Positions 36,212-46,300 of a DNA stretch of 64,000 nucleotides are shown here, one piece after another (positions within the stretch are counted from its first letter, which is position 1; each line of letters begins with the position of its first letter). The notes below the pieces were generated by a model. That model ran no database searches. It was not told where the DNA came from and saw only the letters and a program-made list of their open reading frames with translations. Source of the DNA: Crystallibacter permensis (GTDB lineage: Bacteria; Actinomycetota; Actinomycetes; Actinomycetales; Micrococcaceae); contig NZ_JAODLR010000003.1 of NCBI RefSeq assembly GCF_025960875.1, forward strand, positions 62,001 through 126,000, written 5' to 3'. Both the position numbers and the translations under genes were made by a program.

Positions 36212-37468
36212 ATGCCAGAAGTCATTTTCCCGCTCGACTCGAGCAAGAAATTCGAAGACCAGGAAAAAGTCGGACACAACCGCTACCACCCGGAGATCCC
36301 GCCCGTTGCGACCGTAAAGCAGGGGGTGTCCGTCCGGGTCGACTGCCGTGAATGGTTCGACGGTGCCATCGTCAATGATGACTCGGCGGACGACATCCTC
36401 AATGCCCCGCTGCTAACGGTACACAAACTCAGCGGGCCGTTTGCCATCGAAGGAGCCCAGCCGGGGGACCTGCTCGTCGTCGACATTCTGGATGTCGGAC
36501 CGATTCCGCAGGAGGACTCCGGGCCGCTGGCCGGCCAGGGCTGGGGCTACACGGGCATTTTTGCGAAGACCAACGGCGGCGGTTTCCTCACGGAGCAGTT
36601 CCCCGATGCGTACAAGGCCGTCTGGGACTTCACCGGGCAGAAAGCGACCTCACGCCACGTGCCGAGTGTGTCCTTCAACGGCATCATCCACCCGGGACTG
36701 ATGGGTACCGCTCCCTCGGCAGAGCTGCTGGCCAAGTGGAACAAGCGCGAAGGCGACCTGATCGCGACGGATCCGGATCGGGTGCCGCCGCTGGCACTGC
36801 CGCCGGAGCCGCAGCACGCACTTCTCGGTGGTGTACCGGACTCGGATTTCGACCGTGTGGCAGGGGAAGCCGCCCGCACAGCGCCGCCACGAGAGAACGG
36901 CGGAAACCAGGACATCAAGAATCTGACCAAGGGGTCGCGGATCTTCTATCCGGTGTTCGTTGATGGTGCCAACTTCTCGCTCGGAGACCTGCATTTCTCC
37001 CAAGGCGACGGCGAGATCACCTTCTGCGGGGCCATCGAGATGGGCGGGTTCATCGACCTGCGCTTCGAAGTGATCAAGGGCGGGATGGACACCTACGGCG
37101 TCAGCGAGAACGCTATCTTCATGCCCGGCACCGTGGACCCACAGTTCAGTGAGTGGATTGCATTCTCCGGAACCTCGGTCACCTTGGATGGCAAGCAGCA
37201 CTATCTGGACTCGCATCTGTCCTACCAGCGCGCCTGCCTCCACGCCATCGACTACCTGACCAAGTTCGGCTACAGCCCCGAGCAGGCCTACCTGCTGCTG
37301 GGCGCCGCACCGATCGAGGGCCGGCTGTCCGGGGTGGTCGACATCCCGAACTCTTGCTCGACGGTGTATCTGCCGACGTCGATCTTTGACTTCGATGTGC
37401 GGCCATCGGCGAACGGACCGTTCCAGATAGACCCCGGCATCGGCGCCCCCAAGGCTTCTGCGGGCTGA
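36212..37468 (+). CDS. fmdA: formamidase (FmdA/AmdA acetamidase-formamidase family)
   Basis: This enzyme hydrolyses formamide (and often other short amides) to the acid and ammonia. The 418-residue length is normal. The AmdA-type fold shows HNRYHPEIPPVATV, LSGPFAIEGAQPGDLLVVDILDVGP (in parts), GIIHPGLMGTAPS, SRIFYPVFVDGANFSLGDLHFSQGDGE (in parts) and DIPNSCSTVYLPTSIFDFD. AAGAGGAGTAGAG precedes the ATG. It is the last gene of the amiS-fmdB-fmdA run, and a 13-bp stem follows its stop. The product would feed ammonia to the cell, in keeping with the ammonium genes later in the window, although no shared regulator site was seen. Confidence 0.94.
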   Translation: MPEVIFPLDSSKKFEDQEKVGHNRYHPEIPPVATVKQGVSVRVDCREWFDGAIVNDDSADDILNAPLLTVHKLSGPFAIEGAQPGDLLVVDILDVGPIPQEDSGPLAGQGWGYTGIFAKTNGGGFLTEQFPDAYKAVWDFTGQKATSRHVPSVSFNGIIHPGLMGTAPSAELLAKWNKREGDLIATDPDRVPPLALPPEPQHALLGGVPDSDFDRVAGEAARTAPPRENGGNQDIKNLTKGSRIFYPVFVDGANFSLGDLHFSQGDGEITFCGAIEMGGFIDLRFEVIKGGMDTYGVSENAIFMPGTVDPQFSEWIAFSGTSVTLDGKQHYLDSHLSYQRACLHAIDYLTKFGYSPEQAYLLLGAAPIEGRLSGVVDIPNSCSTVYLPTSIFDFDVRPSANGPFQIDPGIGAPKASAG

Positions 37469-37484
37469 GCAGAGACTACAGCGG

Positions 37485-37520
37485 TGCCGCGGACGTCGCT
37501 ACAGGCAGACGTCCGCGGCA
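37485..37520. terminator. bidirectional terminator between fmdA and the serine hydrolase
   Basis: TGCCGCGGACGTC (37485-37497) pairs perfectly with GACGTCCGCGGCA (37508-37520). Genes on both sides converge on it. There is no T run. Confidence 0.65.
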
Positions 37521-37543
37521 TTGCACTGGCGGGCAAGCTTGGC

Positions 37544-38359
37544 TCAGGTGGCCAGATCGGCCAGCGCCGCATCGGTGAAAGCCGGCCAGGCCTCGGCCGC
37601 CCAGGGGCCGAAGTCACGGTCCGTGAGCGTGACACATGCGGCGCCGGCTTCCGGATCCGCCCAAAGGAACGTCCCGGACTGGCCGAAATGGCCGAAAGTG
37701 CGGGGTGAACTGTTCCCGCCGGTCCAGTGCGGCTGCTTGCCGTTGCGGATTTCGAAGCCCAGGCCCCAGTCATTGTCCTTCTGCCGACCGAAGCCGGGGA
37801 GCACGCCCGCCAGCCCGGGGAAAACCACCGAGGTGGCTTCGGACAGCGTGGACGGATCCAGCAGCCGGGGTTGCTGCAGCTCTGCTGCGAAGCGCGACAA
37901 ATCGGCGACGGTCGAGGTAGCTCCGGCGGCGGGGGAGCCCTCCAGCGAGGTCCGCTGCATGCCCAGGGGTAGCAGGACGCCGTCGCGCAGGTAGTCGGCG
38001 AAGGCCATTCCGGTTGCGTGTTCCACGGTTTCGCCGAGGACCTCGAATCCGGCATTGGAGTACAGCCGGCGTTCGCCCGGCGTATAGCGCACGGAGCGGT
38101 CGCCGAAGTCGTAACCGCCGCTGTGTGCCAGCAGATGCCGGACGGTCGAACCCTCCGGTCCTGCAGGCTGGTCCAGCTCCAAGGCGCCCTCTTCCACAGC
38201 CAGCAACACGGCATAGGCACTGAGCAGTTTGGTGACGGAGGCCAACGCGTAATGGCGGTCCTGGTCTCCGTGGGAGCCCAGCAGGCCGCCGTCCTTTCCG
38301 ATCACGGCGGTCGACGCATTCGGGACCGGCCAGTCGGCGATATGTTTCAGGCTCTGCAT
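37544..38359 (-). CDS. beta-lactamase-fold serine hydrolase
   Basis: The 271-residue cytoplasmic protein (no signal peptide) has the class C beta-lactamase/DD-peptidase residues: S41 and K44 in ASVTKLLSAYA, Y100 in RLYSNAGFEVLG, and HFG in FGHFGQSGTFLWADP. Lack of an export signal argues against a role in antibiotic resistance and for an esterase. ATG 38359 is preceded by AGGAG and lies 10 bases after the oleD stop, so it is very likely the fourth gene of the olefin operon. Whether it takes part in hydrocarbon metabolism is unknown. Confidence 0.85.
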   Translation of the reverse strand: MQSLKHIADWPVPNASTAVIGKDGGLLGSHGDQDRHYALASVTKLLSAYAVLLAVEEGALELDQPAGPEGSTVRHLLAHSGGYDFGDRSVRYTPGERRLYSNAGFEVLGETVEHATGMAFADYLRDGVLLPLGMQRTSLEGSPAAGATSTVADLSRFAAELQQPRLLDPSTLSEATSVVFPGLAGVLPGFGRQKDNDWGLGFEIRNGKQPHWTGGNSSPRTFGHFGQSGTFLWADPEAGAACVTLTDRDFGPWAAEAWPAFTDAALADLAT

Positions 38360-38369
38360 GCTGATTCTC

Positions 38370-39416
38370 CTACGGGTGGTGGTTAAGCGCGACGGCGGAC
38401 CGGCCGAGGTAGTGCTCCGCGAGCCGGTCCAGGCCCTCTTCGATGCTGACCGCAGGGGACCAATCCAGCACCTCGCGCGTGCGGCGTTGGTCGAACCAGT
38501 GCGCGGTGGAGAGCTGTTCGGCCAGGAACCTTGTCATCGGTGGTTCGTCGCGGACCAGGCCGCGTTTACCGGCTGCGGTCCAGGCGCGCTCGATCACACT
38601 GCCGGCGCCCCGGGCCAGCCAGCCCGGCACATTCCAGGCAGGAGGCCTCACGCCGGCAGCCGCGCAGATGCCGGCCAGCAGTTCGCCTACCGGCCGCGGC
38701 TGGCCGTTGGTGACCACCAGCGCCTGCCCGTGGGCGTGGTCCATCCGTTCCAGCGTCCGAGCAATGGCGGCGGCGGCGTTGTCGATGTAGGTGCTGTCGA
38801 TCAGCGCTGTGCCATGGTCCAGCAGGGGCAGTCTGCCAGCCCGTGCCCGCGCCACCACCCGCTCCACCAGCTGGGTATCCCCGGGTCCCCAGACGACGTG
38901 CGGACGTACGGCGGCCACCCGGAATGCGGGGGAGTCTTCCGCCAAGGCGAGCAGCTCGGCCGCGGCCTTGGACCTGGCATAGTTTCCGTGTGCCCGTTCG
39001 GGATCCGCAGTTCCTGCGCCTGCGCCGGCAATGGCGGTACCGAAATGGGCGACCGACGGCGAAGAGACGAACACGAAGTCCCGTACGCCGGCAGCACGGG
39101 CTGCCTTGAGCAGAGCCCGCGTCCCTTCGATATTGGTGGCGACAAAGTCGCTCCATTCGCCGGTGAAGGAAACCTTCGCGGCCAAATGCACGACGGCGTC
39201 AACGCCCGTAACTGCGCGGGCCACGGCGAGCTCGTCGGTCAGTGACCCTTGAACCGTTTCTGCCTGTGCCCCATCTTGGGCGAAGGCAGCAGGGCGCCGT
39301 TGGAAGGTGCGTACGTGGTGGCCTTGCTCCATCAGCAGCCGGGCGACGGCACCGCCAAGCATGCCGCTGGCGCCAGTGACCAGGATGTTCCGGCCTTGGG
39401 CCGTTCCGGTGCTCAT
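38370..39416 (-). CDS. oleD: OleD: NADPH-dependent 2-alkyl-3-ketoacid reductase
   Basis: In long-chain olefin synthesis OleD reduces the 2-alkyl-3-ketoacid made by OleA to the hydroxyacid. The 348 residues from ATG 39416 form an extended SDR/3-beta-HSD-like protein with ILVTGASGMLGGAVARLL (nucleotide motif), VHLAAKVSFTGEW, SSPSVAHFG and the catalytic Y146xxxK150 in NYARSKAAAELL. Overlap with oleBC by 4 bases (ATGA) and the oleA-oleBC context support the name over generic NAD-epimerase. The reaction order OleA, OleD, OleC, OleB is known from studied systems. Confidence 0.88.
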   Translation of the reverse strand: MSTGTAQGRNILVTGASGMLGGAVARLLMEQGHHVRTFQRRPAAFAQDGAQAETVQGSLTDELAVARAVTGVDAVVHLAAKVSFTGEWSDFVATNIEGTRALLKAARAAGVRDFVFVSSPSVAHFGTAIAGAGAGTADPERAHGNYARSKAAAELLALAEDSPAFRVAAVRPHVVWGPGDTQLVERVVARARAGRLPLLDHGTALIDSTYIDNAAAAIARTLERMDHAHGQALVVTNGQPRPVGELLAGICAAAGVRPPAWNVPGWLARGAGSVIERAWTAAGKRGLVRDEPPMTRFLAEQLSTAHWFDQRRTREVLDWSPAVSIEEGLDRLAEHYLGRSAVALNHHP

Positions 39417-42112
39417 GGCTGGCCCATCCGTCCTCCGGCCAGCGCCTTCGCTGCCCACTGTGCCAATGCGGCCCGGTCGATCTTGGAATTGTGCCGGATA
39501 TCGGTAGGCAGCTCGGGCACCAGCAGGACGGAGGCAAGATCCAGACCTGTTTCTGCCGCTACTGTCTCGCGCACCTTGGCACTGAGCTTCCAAGCGGCAG
39601 GGGCGGGCTTCCGTGCCTTCGGCTGCGTTTCGACAACGGCGACCGGAACCTGGGCGCCAGCGGGGCCGACGCCCACCACGGCTGCCCGGGCAACTTGGGG
39701 GACCGATTCGGCTGCCTGCTCGGCGGCCACGGGCGTCTTGACGCCGTGGGCGGTGGTCAGGATGTGTGCCAGCCGTCCCTCAACCCAGAGGCGTCCTGCC
39801 TCGTCGAGATGCCCCACGTCGCCGGTGCGGTGCCAGCCGGGGACGGATCTGCTGCGCGATTCGGTGATCCACAACCGGTCATAGCGGTCCTTCACGTGCG
39901 GAGCACTGACCAGGATCTCGCCGGTAACACCGGGCCGGGTGATGGGGTCATCGGTGCTGCTGCCATCCGGGTTCAGGGCGGTGACGGCAACCTTGGCGCC
40001 GGCGACGGGAGTGCCGACGCACACGCCGTTGCCCTTACCAGCTGACCGGATTTCCTCGAGGCTGATGTCGGTGACGGGCAAGGCCTCGGTCATCCCGTAC
40101 GGCGTGTGCAGGGATGCGTTTGGGACCAGCCGCTGGACTTTGGCCAGCAGCGGCTCCGGGATCGGCGCGCCGGCGGAGAGGAGCAGTTCAACCTCTCCCA
40201 AAGCGCCGCGTTGCGGGCCGGACAGCTCGGCGGCGGTAGCCACAACGTTGTTTAATGCTGCCGGGGACGCGAAAACGGCGGTCGCCTGTACTGCTGCCGC
40301 GGCTTCGGCCAGTGCCGCCGCGGTCAGGGTCTTGGGCGCCGTGACATCCATGTCGGGGGTGACCGAGGTGGCCCCCAAAGCGGGCCCCAGCAAGGCAAAG
40401 GGGGCGAAACCGGCAACCAGTGCGGTGCCGGCCTGCAGCTTGTACGTATCCTTCAGGGTGTCCCGCATGGCGGCCAACTGCCGGTGCGTGTAGACCACGC
40501 CCTTCGCCGGTCCGGTGGAGCCGGAGGTGAACAGGATAGCGGCATCCGCGTCCGGATCCGGATCCGTTGTGACTGCTGCGGTACCGGGCTCGCCCGGGAT
40601 CGACTGCAGCAGGTCCTCCACCGTGTGGCTGACGCCGTACAGCGCGCGTTTGGGTGCGCTCATGGCCGTGGCGCTGATCTTCACGCCAGGCCATTGGAAG
40701 AGCCGGGCGGCGACGAAGGCGCGTTCGATTCCGATGATGAACTTCGGGCCTGCGCCCTTGATGGCACGGCTCAGGCCGGTGGCGCCCAGGCCGGCGTCGG
40801 CCACCACGATCACGGCCCCGAGCTTCAGGCACGCGTAGATCAGGCTCGTTAGCTCGATGCCGGGGGGAACCAGCAGGTTGACCCGGTCTCCGGCCTTGAC
40901 ACCGATGGACGACAAGCCTGCCGCCAGGCGGTCCACAACGGCGGCGAGTTCGGCCCATGACAACGTCCGCGGGCCGGTTCCCGGCTCGGCGTCGAGCGGG
41001 GCCATGTCCACCACGGCGGGCGAAGTGTCCCCGGCCCGCTCGGCCAGTTCGGCCAACATGGGGCGGAACGAACCCGTGCCTACCACCGGCGCCGTCGATG
41101 TGGCTTCAGTTGAGCCGGTTTCCGGAGTGCTGGCATCTGCCATTGCATGGCCCGGTGCGCTTTCGCCGCTACGGAGCTCCACGCCGGTCTTCAGCCGGTC
41201 CAGCCAGCCGAAGACGGGCGTGGCGATGTCTGCGTCTTCGGGGAGCAGATGGCCGGCACCCTCGAAACGGTGCACGTCGGCCTGCGGCAGGCGCTGCAGC
41301 AGATCGCGCAGGTAACGGTCGGAGAAGATCGGATCCTTAGGCCCCCACAGGACCAGGGCCGGAACGTCCAGGGAACGGATGCCATCGGCTACCCCGGTGA
41401 GCGTGCCCCAGCTGGGGGCAGCCGGGTCCGCGGGGATGTCGGCGACGAAGTTGCCCACCCCGGATCTCCGCCCGGCGCTGCGGTACGGTGCCATGAACGC
41501 TTCGCGGACGTCCTTGGCCAGCGGGGGATGCGCCAACGCATGTGTCACGCGGAGGAAAGCGGCCGACGTCGTCGTTCCCCAGCTGTGCACGGCCGGGTGC
41601 AGTGCGAGCTGCAGCGGGGCGGGGACGGAGTAGCCGGCCGGATGTACTGCGGTGTTCGTTAGTACGACGGCGGCGAGCTGCTGCCGGTGGCGTGTGGCCC
41701 AGCCGAGGGAGATCAGGCCGCCCCAGTCGTGGCCGACGGTGACGACCGGGCCCGTCAGGTCCAGCTCCCGGGTCAGGTCGCCCAGATCCGTGATGCGGTC
41801 CTCAAGCCGGCGGAACGTACCGGTGCGGGCGGAGAAGCCCATGTCCAGCTGGTCGACGGCGACCACCCGCCAGGGCTGCTCCGCGTCGGTTGCTGCCGCC
41901 AGCAGGCTGCGCCAGAGGTAGGACCAGGTGGGATTGCCGTGCACGCAGAGCAACGTGCCGGCGGGCGTGATCCCGCGTTCTTCCAGCTGGGGTCCGTTGT
42001 CGAGCAGATGCCAGGTGTGCGTGCTGCCGTCCGGGTCCGCTGCCGCCGTCGAAGGTACGTTGACGCGGCGGGACCAGACAGCCCGGACGCCTGGCCACAG
42101 CTCAGTTACCAC
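39413..42112 (-). CDS. oleBC: OleBC fusion: beta-lactone decarboxylase plus beta-lactone synthetase
   Basis: This is a fusion of 899 residues. The N-terminal OleB part (about 1-310) is an alpha/beta hydrolase with oxyanion motif HGNPTWSYLW, nucleophile D129 in VGHDWGG and His288 in GAGHLL. It decarboxylates the beta-lactone to the cis-olefin. After a linker (about 311-350), the OleC part (350-899) is an ANL ligase with AILFTSGSTGPAKGVV (near 526-540), TPYGMTEA, and TGDVGHLDEAGRLWVEGR. It activates the hydroxyacid and closes the lactone. I chose GTG 42112 because GGAG precedes it by 5 bases; it overlaps oleA by 7 bases. Separate oleB and oleC occur in Xanthomonas and Shewanella; the fusion is typical of actinobacteria. 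Confidence 0.9.
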   Translation of the reverse strand: MVTELWPGVRAVWSRRVNVPSTAAADPDGSTHTWHLLDNGPQLEERGITPAGTLLCVHGNPTWSYLWRSLLAAATDAEQPWRVVAVDQLDMGFSARTGTFRRLEDRITDLGDLTRELDLTGPVVTVGHDWGGLISLGWATRHRQQLAAVVLTNTAVHPAGYSVPAPLQLALHPAVHSWGTTTSAAFLRVTHALAHPPLAKDVREAFMAPYRSAGRRSGVGNFVADIPADPAAPSWGTLTGVADGIRSLDVPALVLWGPKDPIFSDRYLRDLLQRLPQADVHRFEGAGHLLPEDADIATPVFGWLDRLKTGVELRSGESAPGHAMADASTPETGSTEATSTAPVVGTGSFRPMLAELAERAGDTSPAVVDMAPLDAEPGTGPRTLSWAELAAVVDRLAAGLSSIGVKAGDRVNLLVPPGIELTSLIYACLKLGAVIVVADAGLGATGLSRAIKGAGPKFIIGIERAFVAARLFQWPGVKISATAMSAPKRALYGVSHTVEDLLQSIPGEPGTAAVTTDPDPDADAAILFTSGSTGPAKGVVYTHRQLAAMRDTLKDTYKLQAGTALVAGFAPFALLGPALGATSVTPDMDVTAPKTLTAAALAEAAAAVQATAVFASPAALNNVVATAAELSGPQRGALGEVELLLSAGAPIPEPLLAKVQRLVPNASLHTPYGMTEALPVTDISLEEIRSAGKGNGVCVGTPVAGAKVAVTALNPDGSSTDDPITRPGVTGEILVSAPHVKDRYDRLWITESRSRSVPGWHRTGDVGHLDEAGRLWVEGRLAHILTTAHGVKTPVAAEQAAESVPQVARAAVVGVGPAGAQVPVAVVETQPKARKPAPAAWKLSAKVRETVAAETGLDLASVLLVPELPTDIRHNSKIDRAALAQWAAKALAGGRMGQP

Positions 42113-43131
42113 GCAATCTCCATCATGGCCGTGTTCAATCCGGAGCCCACTCCCATGCACAGCACACGGTCGCCGGCGTTGAGGCTCTGCGCTTCCTGGG
42201 CCAGGGTCATCGGTAGCGACGCCGGACCCACGTTGCCCCATTTCGGGAAGGTGATCGGCACTCTGTCCTTCACGAGGTTGACGGCCTTGATGATGGCGTT
42301 GGTGTAGGAGTTGGAGACCTGGTGGGTGACGTAGCGGTCCATGGACCGCCAGTTCCAGCCGTTGTCATGCGCCTCGTGCCACGCAGTGACCACCAGTTCC
42401 AGCCCGCCCTCCAGCAGCCCCTTGGTATCGGTAAACATACCGTCCTGTCCGCCCACGCACAGCCCGTGGTGTTCGGTTCCGGCGCGGGAAACGCCGCCGA
42501 TGATCCGGTGCGAGCCCGGGTGCAGGTCCGCCGGGCCGATTACGGCTGCGGCGGCGCCGGAGCCCAGCGTCAGCGTGGCGAATTCGCGCAGGTAATCCTC
42601 CCGGGAGGAATCCGGATCGTTCAGCCGTTTGAAGGTGGTTTCCTGGGTTTGCTGCGCATCTTCCCCGGCGACGATGAGCGCGTATTTGATCTGGCCGGAG
42701 TCAATCATGTTGGCTGCCAGCGTAATCCCGTTGACGAACCCGAGGCAGGCATTGGCCAGGTCGAAGTTGATGGCCGACGACGGCAAACCCAGGCTGTGGT
42801 GGATCTTCACCGCCACGGAAGGCTCGAGGTTCTTGCGGGTCACCGAAGTATTGATCAGCAGGCCGATTTCGTCGGGCTCGATGCCGGCCTCGGCCATGGC
42901 TTTGGCGCCGGCTTCGATGGCGGCGTCGTCGAAACTTGTGCCCGGCGACCACCAGCGGCGTTCGGACACTCCGGCGACACGCTCGAGCAGACGCTTGGAA
43001 AGGCGCAGACGCTTGAGGCTGGGGGCCAGGCGCTCGTCGAACTCCGCGGAACTGACGACTACCGGCGCCTCCACACTTGTGACGGCCAGCAGTGCCGTGT
43101 TGTCATGTCGAAACGTCGCGTTACCGATCAA
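42106..43131 (-). CDS. oleA: OleA: thiolase-like acyl-CoA condensing enzyme
   Basis: OleA joins two long-chain acyl-CoAs head to head to a 2-alkyl-3-ketoacyl product, the first step of long-chain olefin synthesis. The 341 residues are FabH-like. The catalytic set matches Xanthomonas OleA in spacing: E103 in NLEPS, nucleophile C129 in NACLGFVNG, H270 in VTHQVSN and N300 in WGNVGPASLP. The Glu before Pro-Ser, 26 residues ahead of the Cys, separates OleA from ordinary FabH. The start is TTG 43131 (MIGNATFRHDN). It is the first gene of oleA-oleBC-oleD-hydrolase and diverges from smc across 248 bases. Confidence 0.92.
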   Translation of the reverse strand: MIGNATFRHDNTALLAVTSVEAPVVVSSAEFDERLAPSLKRLRLSKRLLERVAGVSERRWWSPGTSFDDAAIEAGAKAMAEAGIEPDEIGLLINTSVTRKNLEPSVAVKIHHSLGLPSSAINFDLANACLGFVNGITLAANMIDSGQIKYALIVAGEDAQQTQETTFKRLNDPDSSREDYLREFATLTLGSGAAAAVIGPADLHPGSHRIIGGVSRAGTEHHGLCVGGQDGMFTDTKGLLEGGLELVVTAWHEAHDNGWNWRSMDRYVTHQVSNSYTNAIIKAVNLVKDRVPITFPKWGNVGPASLPMTLAQEAQSLNAGDRVLCMGVGSGLNTAMMEIAW

Positions 43132-43379
43132 TATCCAGCCTTTATTCGTGTTTCTGTCCGCGGCACCGGTCCGCGCCTGTGATGCACCCCGAAACCTTAA
43201 CTATGCACCTAATGCGGCTGTTCCCGCACATGCACCGTCCGGCATGCATATGTGATTAACCGCTCCTCCACAGCAGACCCGGAACACCTGGTTGCGCACA
43301 TTAGCGCCCCTTTGTGCCGCGATCCGCATAGGAAACACGATAGATTGTTTCAAGGAAAAAGTGCTGCGGGAGACACAAT
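43132..43379. other. divergent intergenic region between oleA and smc
   Basis: These 248 bases must hold both promoters. I see AT-richer stretches near 43248-43258 and 43326-43350 and a CATGCATATG run near 43242, but no convincing paired -35/-10 boxes or operator. Confidence 0.4.
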
Positions 43380-46300
43380 TTGCATCTGAAATCTCTGACT
43401 GTGCGCGGCTTCAAGTCTTTTGCGTCTGCCACGACCTTCGATTTCGAGCCCGGTGTCACGGCCGTCGTCGGTCCCAACGGGTCCGGCAAGTCCAACGTCG
43501 TCGACGCTCTGGCCTGGGTCATGGGCGAACAAGGTGCCAAGACCTTGCGCGGCGGCAAGATGGAAGACGTCATCTTCGCAGGCACTTCTGGCCGTTCGCC
43601 GCTGGGCCGCGCCCAGGTCTCCTTGACCATCGATAACGCCGACGGCGCCTTACCCATCGAATACACCGAAGTCACCATTTCGCGCACGCTTTTCCGTACC
43701 GGCGGCTCCGAATATGCCATCAACGGCAGCAACTGCCGCCTGCTGGACATCCAGGAACTGCTCAGCGATTCCGGCCTCGGCCGCGAAATGCACGTGATCG
43801 TGGGCCAGGGCCAGCTGGACCGTATCCTGCACGCCACTCCGGATGACCGCCGGGGTTTCGTCGAGGAAGCCGCGGGAATCCTCAAGCACCGGCGGCGCAA
43901 GGAAAAGACGGTCCGGAAGCTTGAGTCGATGCAGGCCAATCTCGCCCGCCTGACCGATCTCACCGGCGAGCTCCGCCGCCAGTTGACCCCGTTGGGCAAA
44001 CAGGCCGAGGTGGCCCGCCGCGCCCAGCAGGTGCAGTTCGAGGTCCGGGATGCGCGGGCGCGCCTGCTCGCAGATGACTTGGTCCAGCTGACCGCTGCCC
44101 TGGCGCAGGAAGTGGCGGATGAAGCGGCGATGAAAGCCAGGCAGGCGGAGGTGGAACGAACGCTGGAGGCAGGACGGCGGCGGCTCGCGGAACTGGAACG
44201 GCTGGCGGCAGAGGCTACACCGAGGCTGAACGCCGCCCGGGATGCCTGGTACCAGCTTTCTTCCGCCCGTGAACGGTTCAGATCGCTGGGCAACCTGGCC
44301 AATGAACGACGGCGGCTGCTCGGCAATGCGGATGCGGAACCGGAAACCGGACGGGATCCGGACCAGCTGGAACAGCAGGCCGCACAGGTGCGCGAAGAAC
44401 AGGCGGAACTCGAGTTCGAGCTGGAGGACCGCAGGGAAGCCCTGGAGGACGCAGTCCAGACCCGCGCCGAAGCGGAAGCCAGTGCCGTTGCCGAAGACCA
44501 ACGCCTGACCGCCATCCTGCGGGCCGCGGCAGACCGCAGGGAAGGTCTCGCCAAACTGGCCGGTCAGGTGGCGGCGGCCCGCTCGCGGGTGGAGGCGGCG
44601 GAAGCTGAGCTGGGACGCCTACGTGCCTCGATCGGTGAGGGCGAGGAACGCCGCCGGAAAGCGCAGACCGAGTTCAGCGCGCTGGAATCCCAAGTCGCGG
44701 GAGTGGAAGAAGGCGAAGAGGGCCTCGACGCCGAATACGAGCAGGCATCGCAGGAACTGGACGCGATCGAAGAAGAACTCGAATCCCTCGTCGCGGAGGA
44801 ACGCGAAGCCGAACGTGAGCGCGATGCCTTGTCGGCGCGAAAGGAAGCACTGGAAGTAGGCCTCGACCGCCGGGACGGCAGCGAGGCTCTGCTGGCCTCC
44901 GGTTCAGAGGGAGTCCTGGGGCCGCTGGCAGAGCTGATCACGGTGGAACCCGGCTATGAGCCCGCGATAGCCGCGGCGCTGGGCAATAGCGCCGAAGCGG
45001 TAGTCGTTGCGGGCCGGGATGCCGGGGTACAGGCTCTGGAGCTGATGAAGAGCGAGGACTCCGGCCGGATTGAGCTTGTCTTTGCCCGGACAGCAGATCC
45101 TGCCCCTGCGGGTCAGGCCCCGGCGGATCAGGCCGCGGCTGATCAGTCCGAGGGGGACCTGGCCCTGCCCGGTGGCGCGGTCCCTGCCCTCGCCCTGGTC
45201 ACGTTGAAGGAAGAAGCCGCAGCCGTACGCGCCTTGCTGGCTTCCGTCGTCGTTGTTGAGGATCTTTCCGGGGCAGCGGAAGCTGTTTCCGCCCGCCCGG
45301 AGCTGACCGCGGTGACCAGGGACGGCGAGGTCTTCAGCGCCTATAGCGCCCGTGGCGGATCGGCCGGCCGGCCGAGTCTGCTGGAAGTGCAGGCTGCGGT
45401 GGAGGAAACCGCCCAACGGTTGGCACACGCCACGGCCAGGGCAGAACGGGCCAAGTTTGCGATCGCGGCCGCAACGGCACGCCGTGCAGAGACCGCCGCC
45501 CGGGCAGAGGCCGCGCTGGAACAGCTGAACGAATCGGACGCCCGGCTGGCGGCTGTGGCTGAGCGGCTGGGCCATCTTGGCTCGACGTTGCGCTCAGCCG
45601 TGGGGGAGAGCGAGCGGATCGCCAGGCTGGTTGAAGCTGCCGAAGCCAACGTTGCCACTGAGCAGCAGAAACTGGCGGAGATCACCCAGCGTCTCGGCGC
45701 CGCCCAGGAAGCTCCTGCAGAAGTCGAGCCCTCAACCGAACAACGCGATGCGCTCGCAGCCGCCGCCACCAGGGCACGCCAGAGCGAGATGGAAGCCAGA
45801 CTGGCTCTGCGCTCGGGGGAGGAGCAGCTGAACGCGATCGGCAACCGCGCCGCATCATTGGAAAGGGCAGCGGCGACGGAACGGCACGCCCGGGCGCAGG
45901 CAGCCGAGCGGGCACGCAAGCGCCAGGTACAGGCGGCCAAAGCCGCCGCCGTCGGACGGGGCGTCAAGCAGGTGCTGGCCTGGCTGGACGTGTCAGTTGA
46001 CCTGGCTGAACGCGAACGTGATGCTGCCGAGGAGGTCCGGGCAGCACGGGAGCGCGAACTGGCCACCGTCCGTACCTCGACCGACGCGCTCGCCAACGAG
46101 CTGCGGGAACTGACGGATTCCGTACACCGCGATGAGATGGCCCGAGCCCAGCAGCGGCTGCGCATTGAGTCCCTTGAGACAAAGGCGATTGACGAGCTGG
46201 GTCTGACGCCGGACCATCTGGTGGCTGAATACGGGCCGGACCAGCCTGTTCCAGTGGCCACGGCGGCGTCGAACGATAAGTGGGCGGCCCTGCGTGAGGA

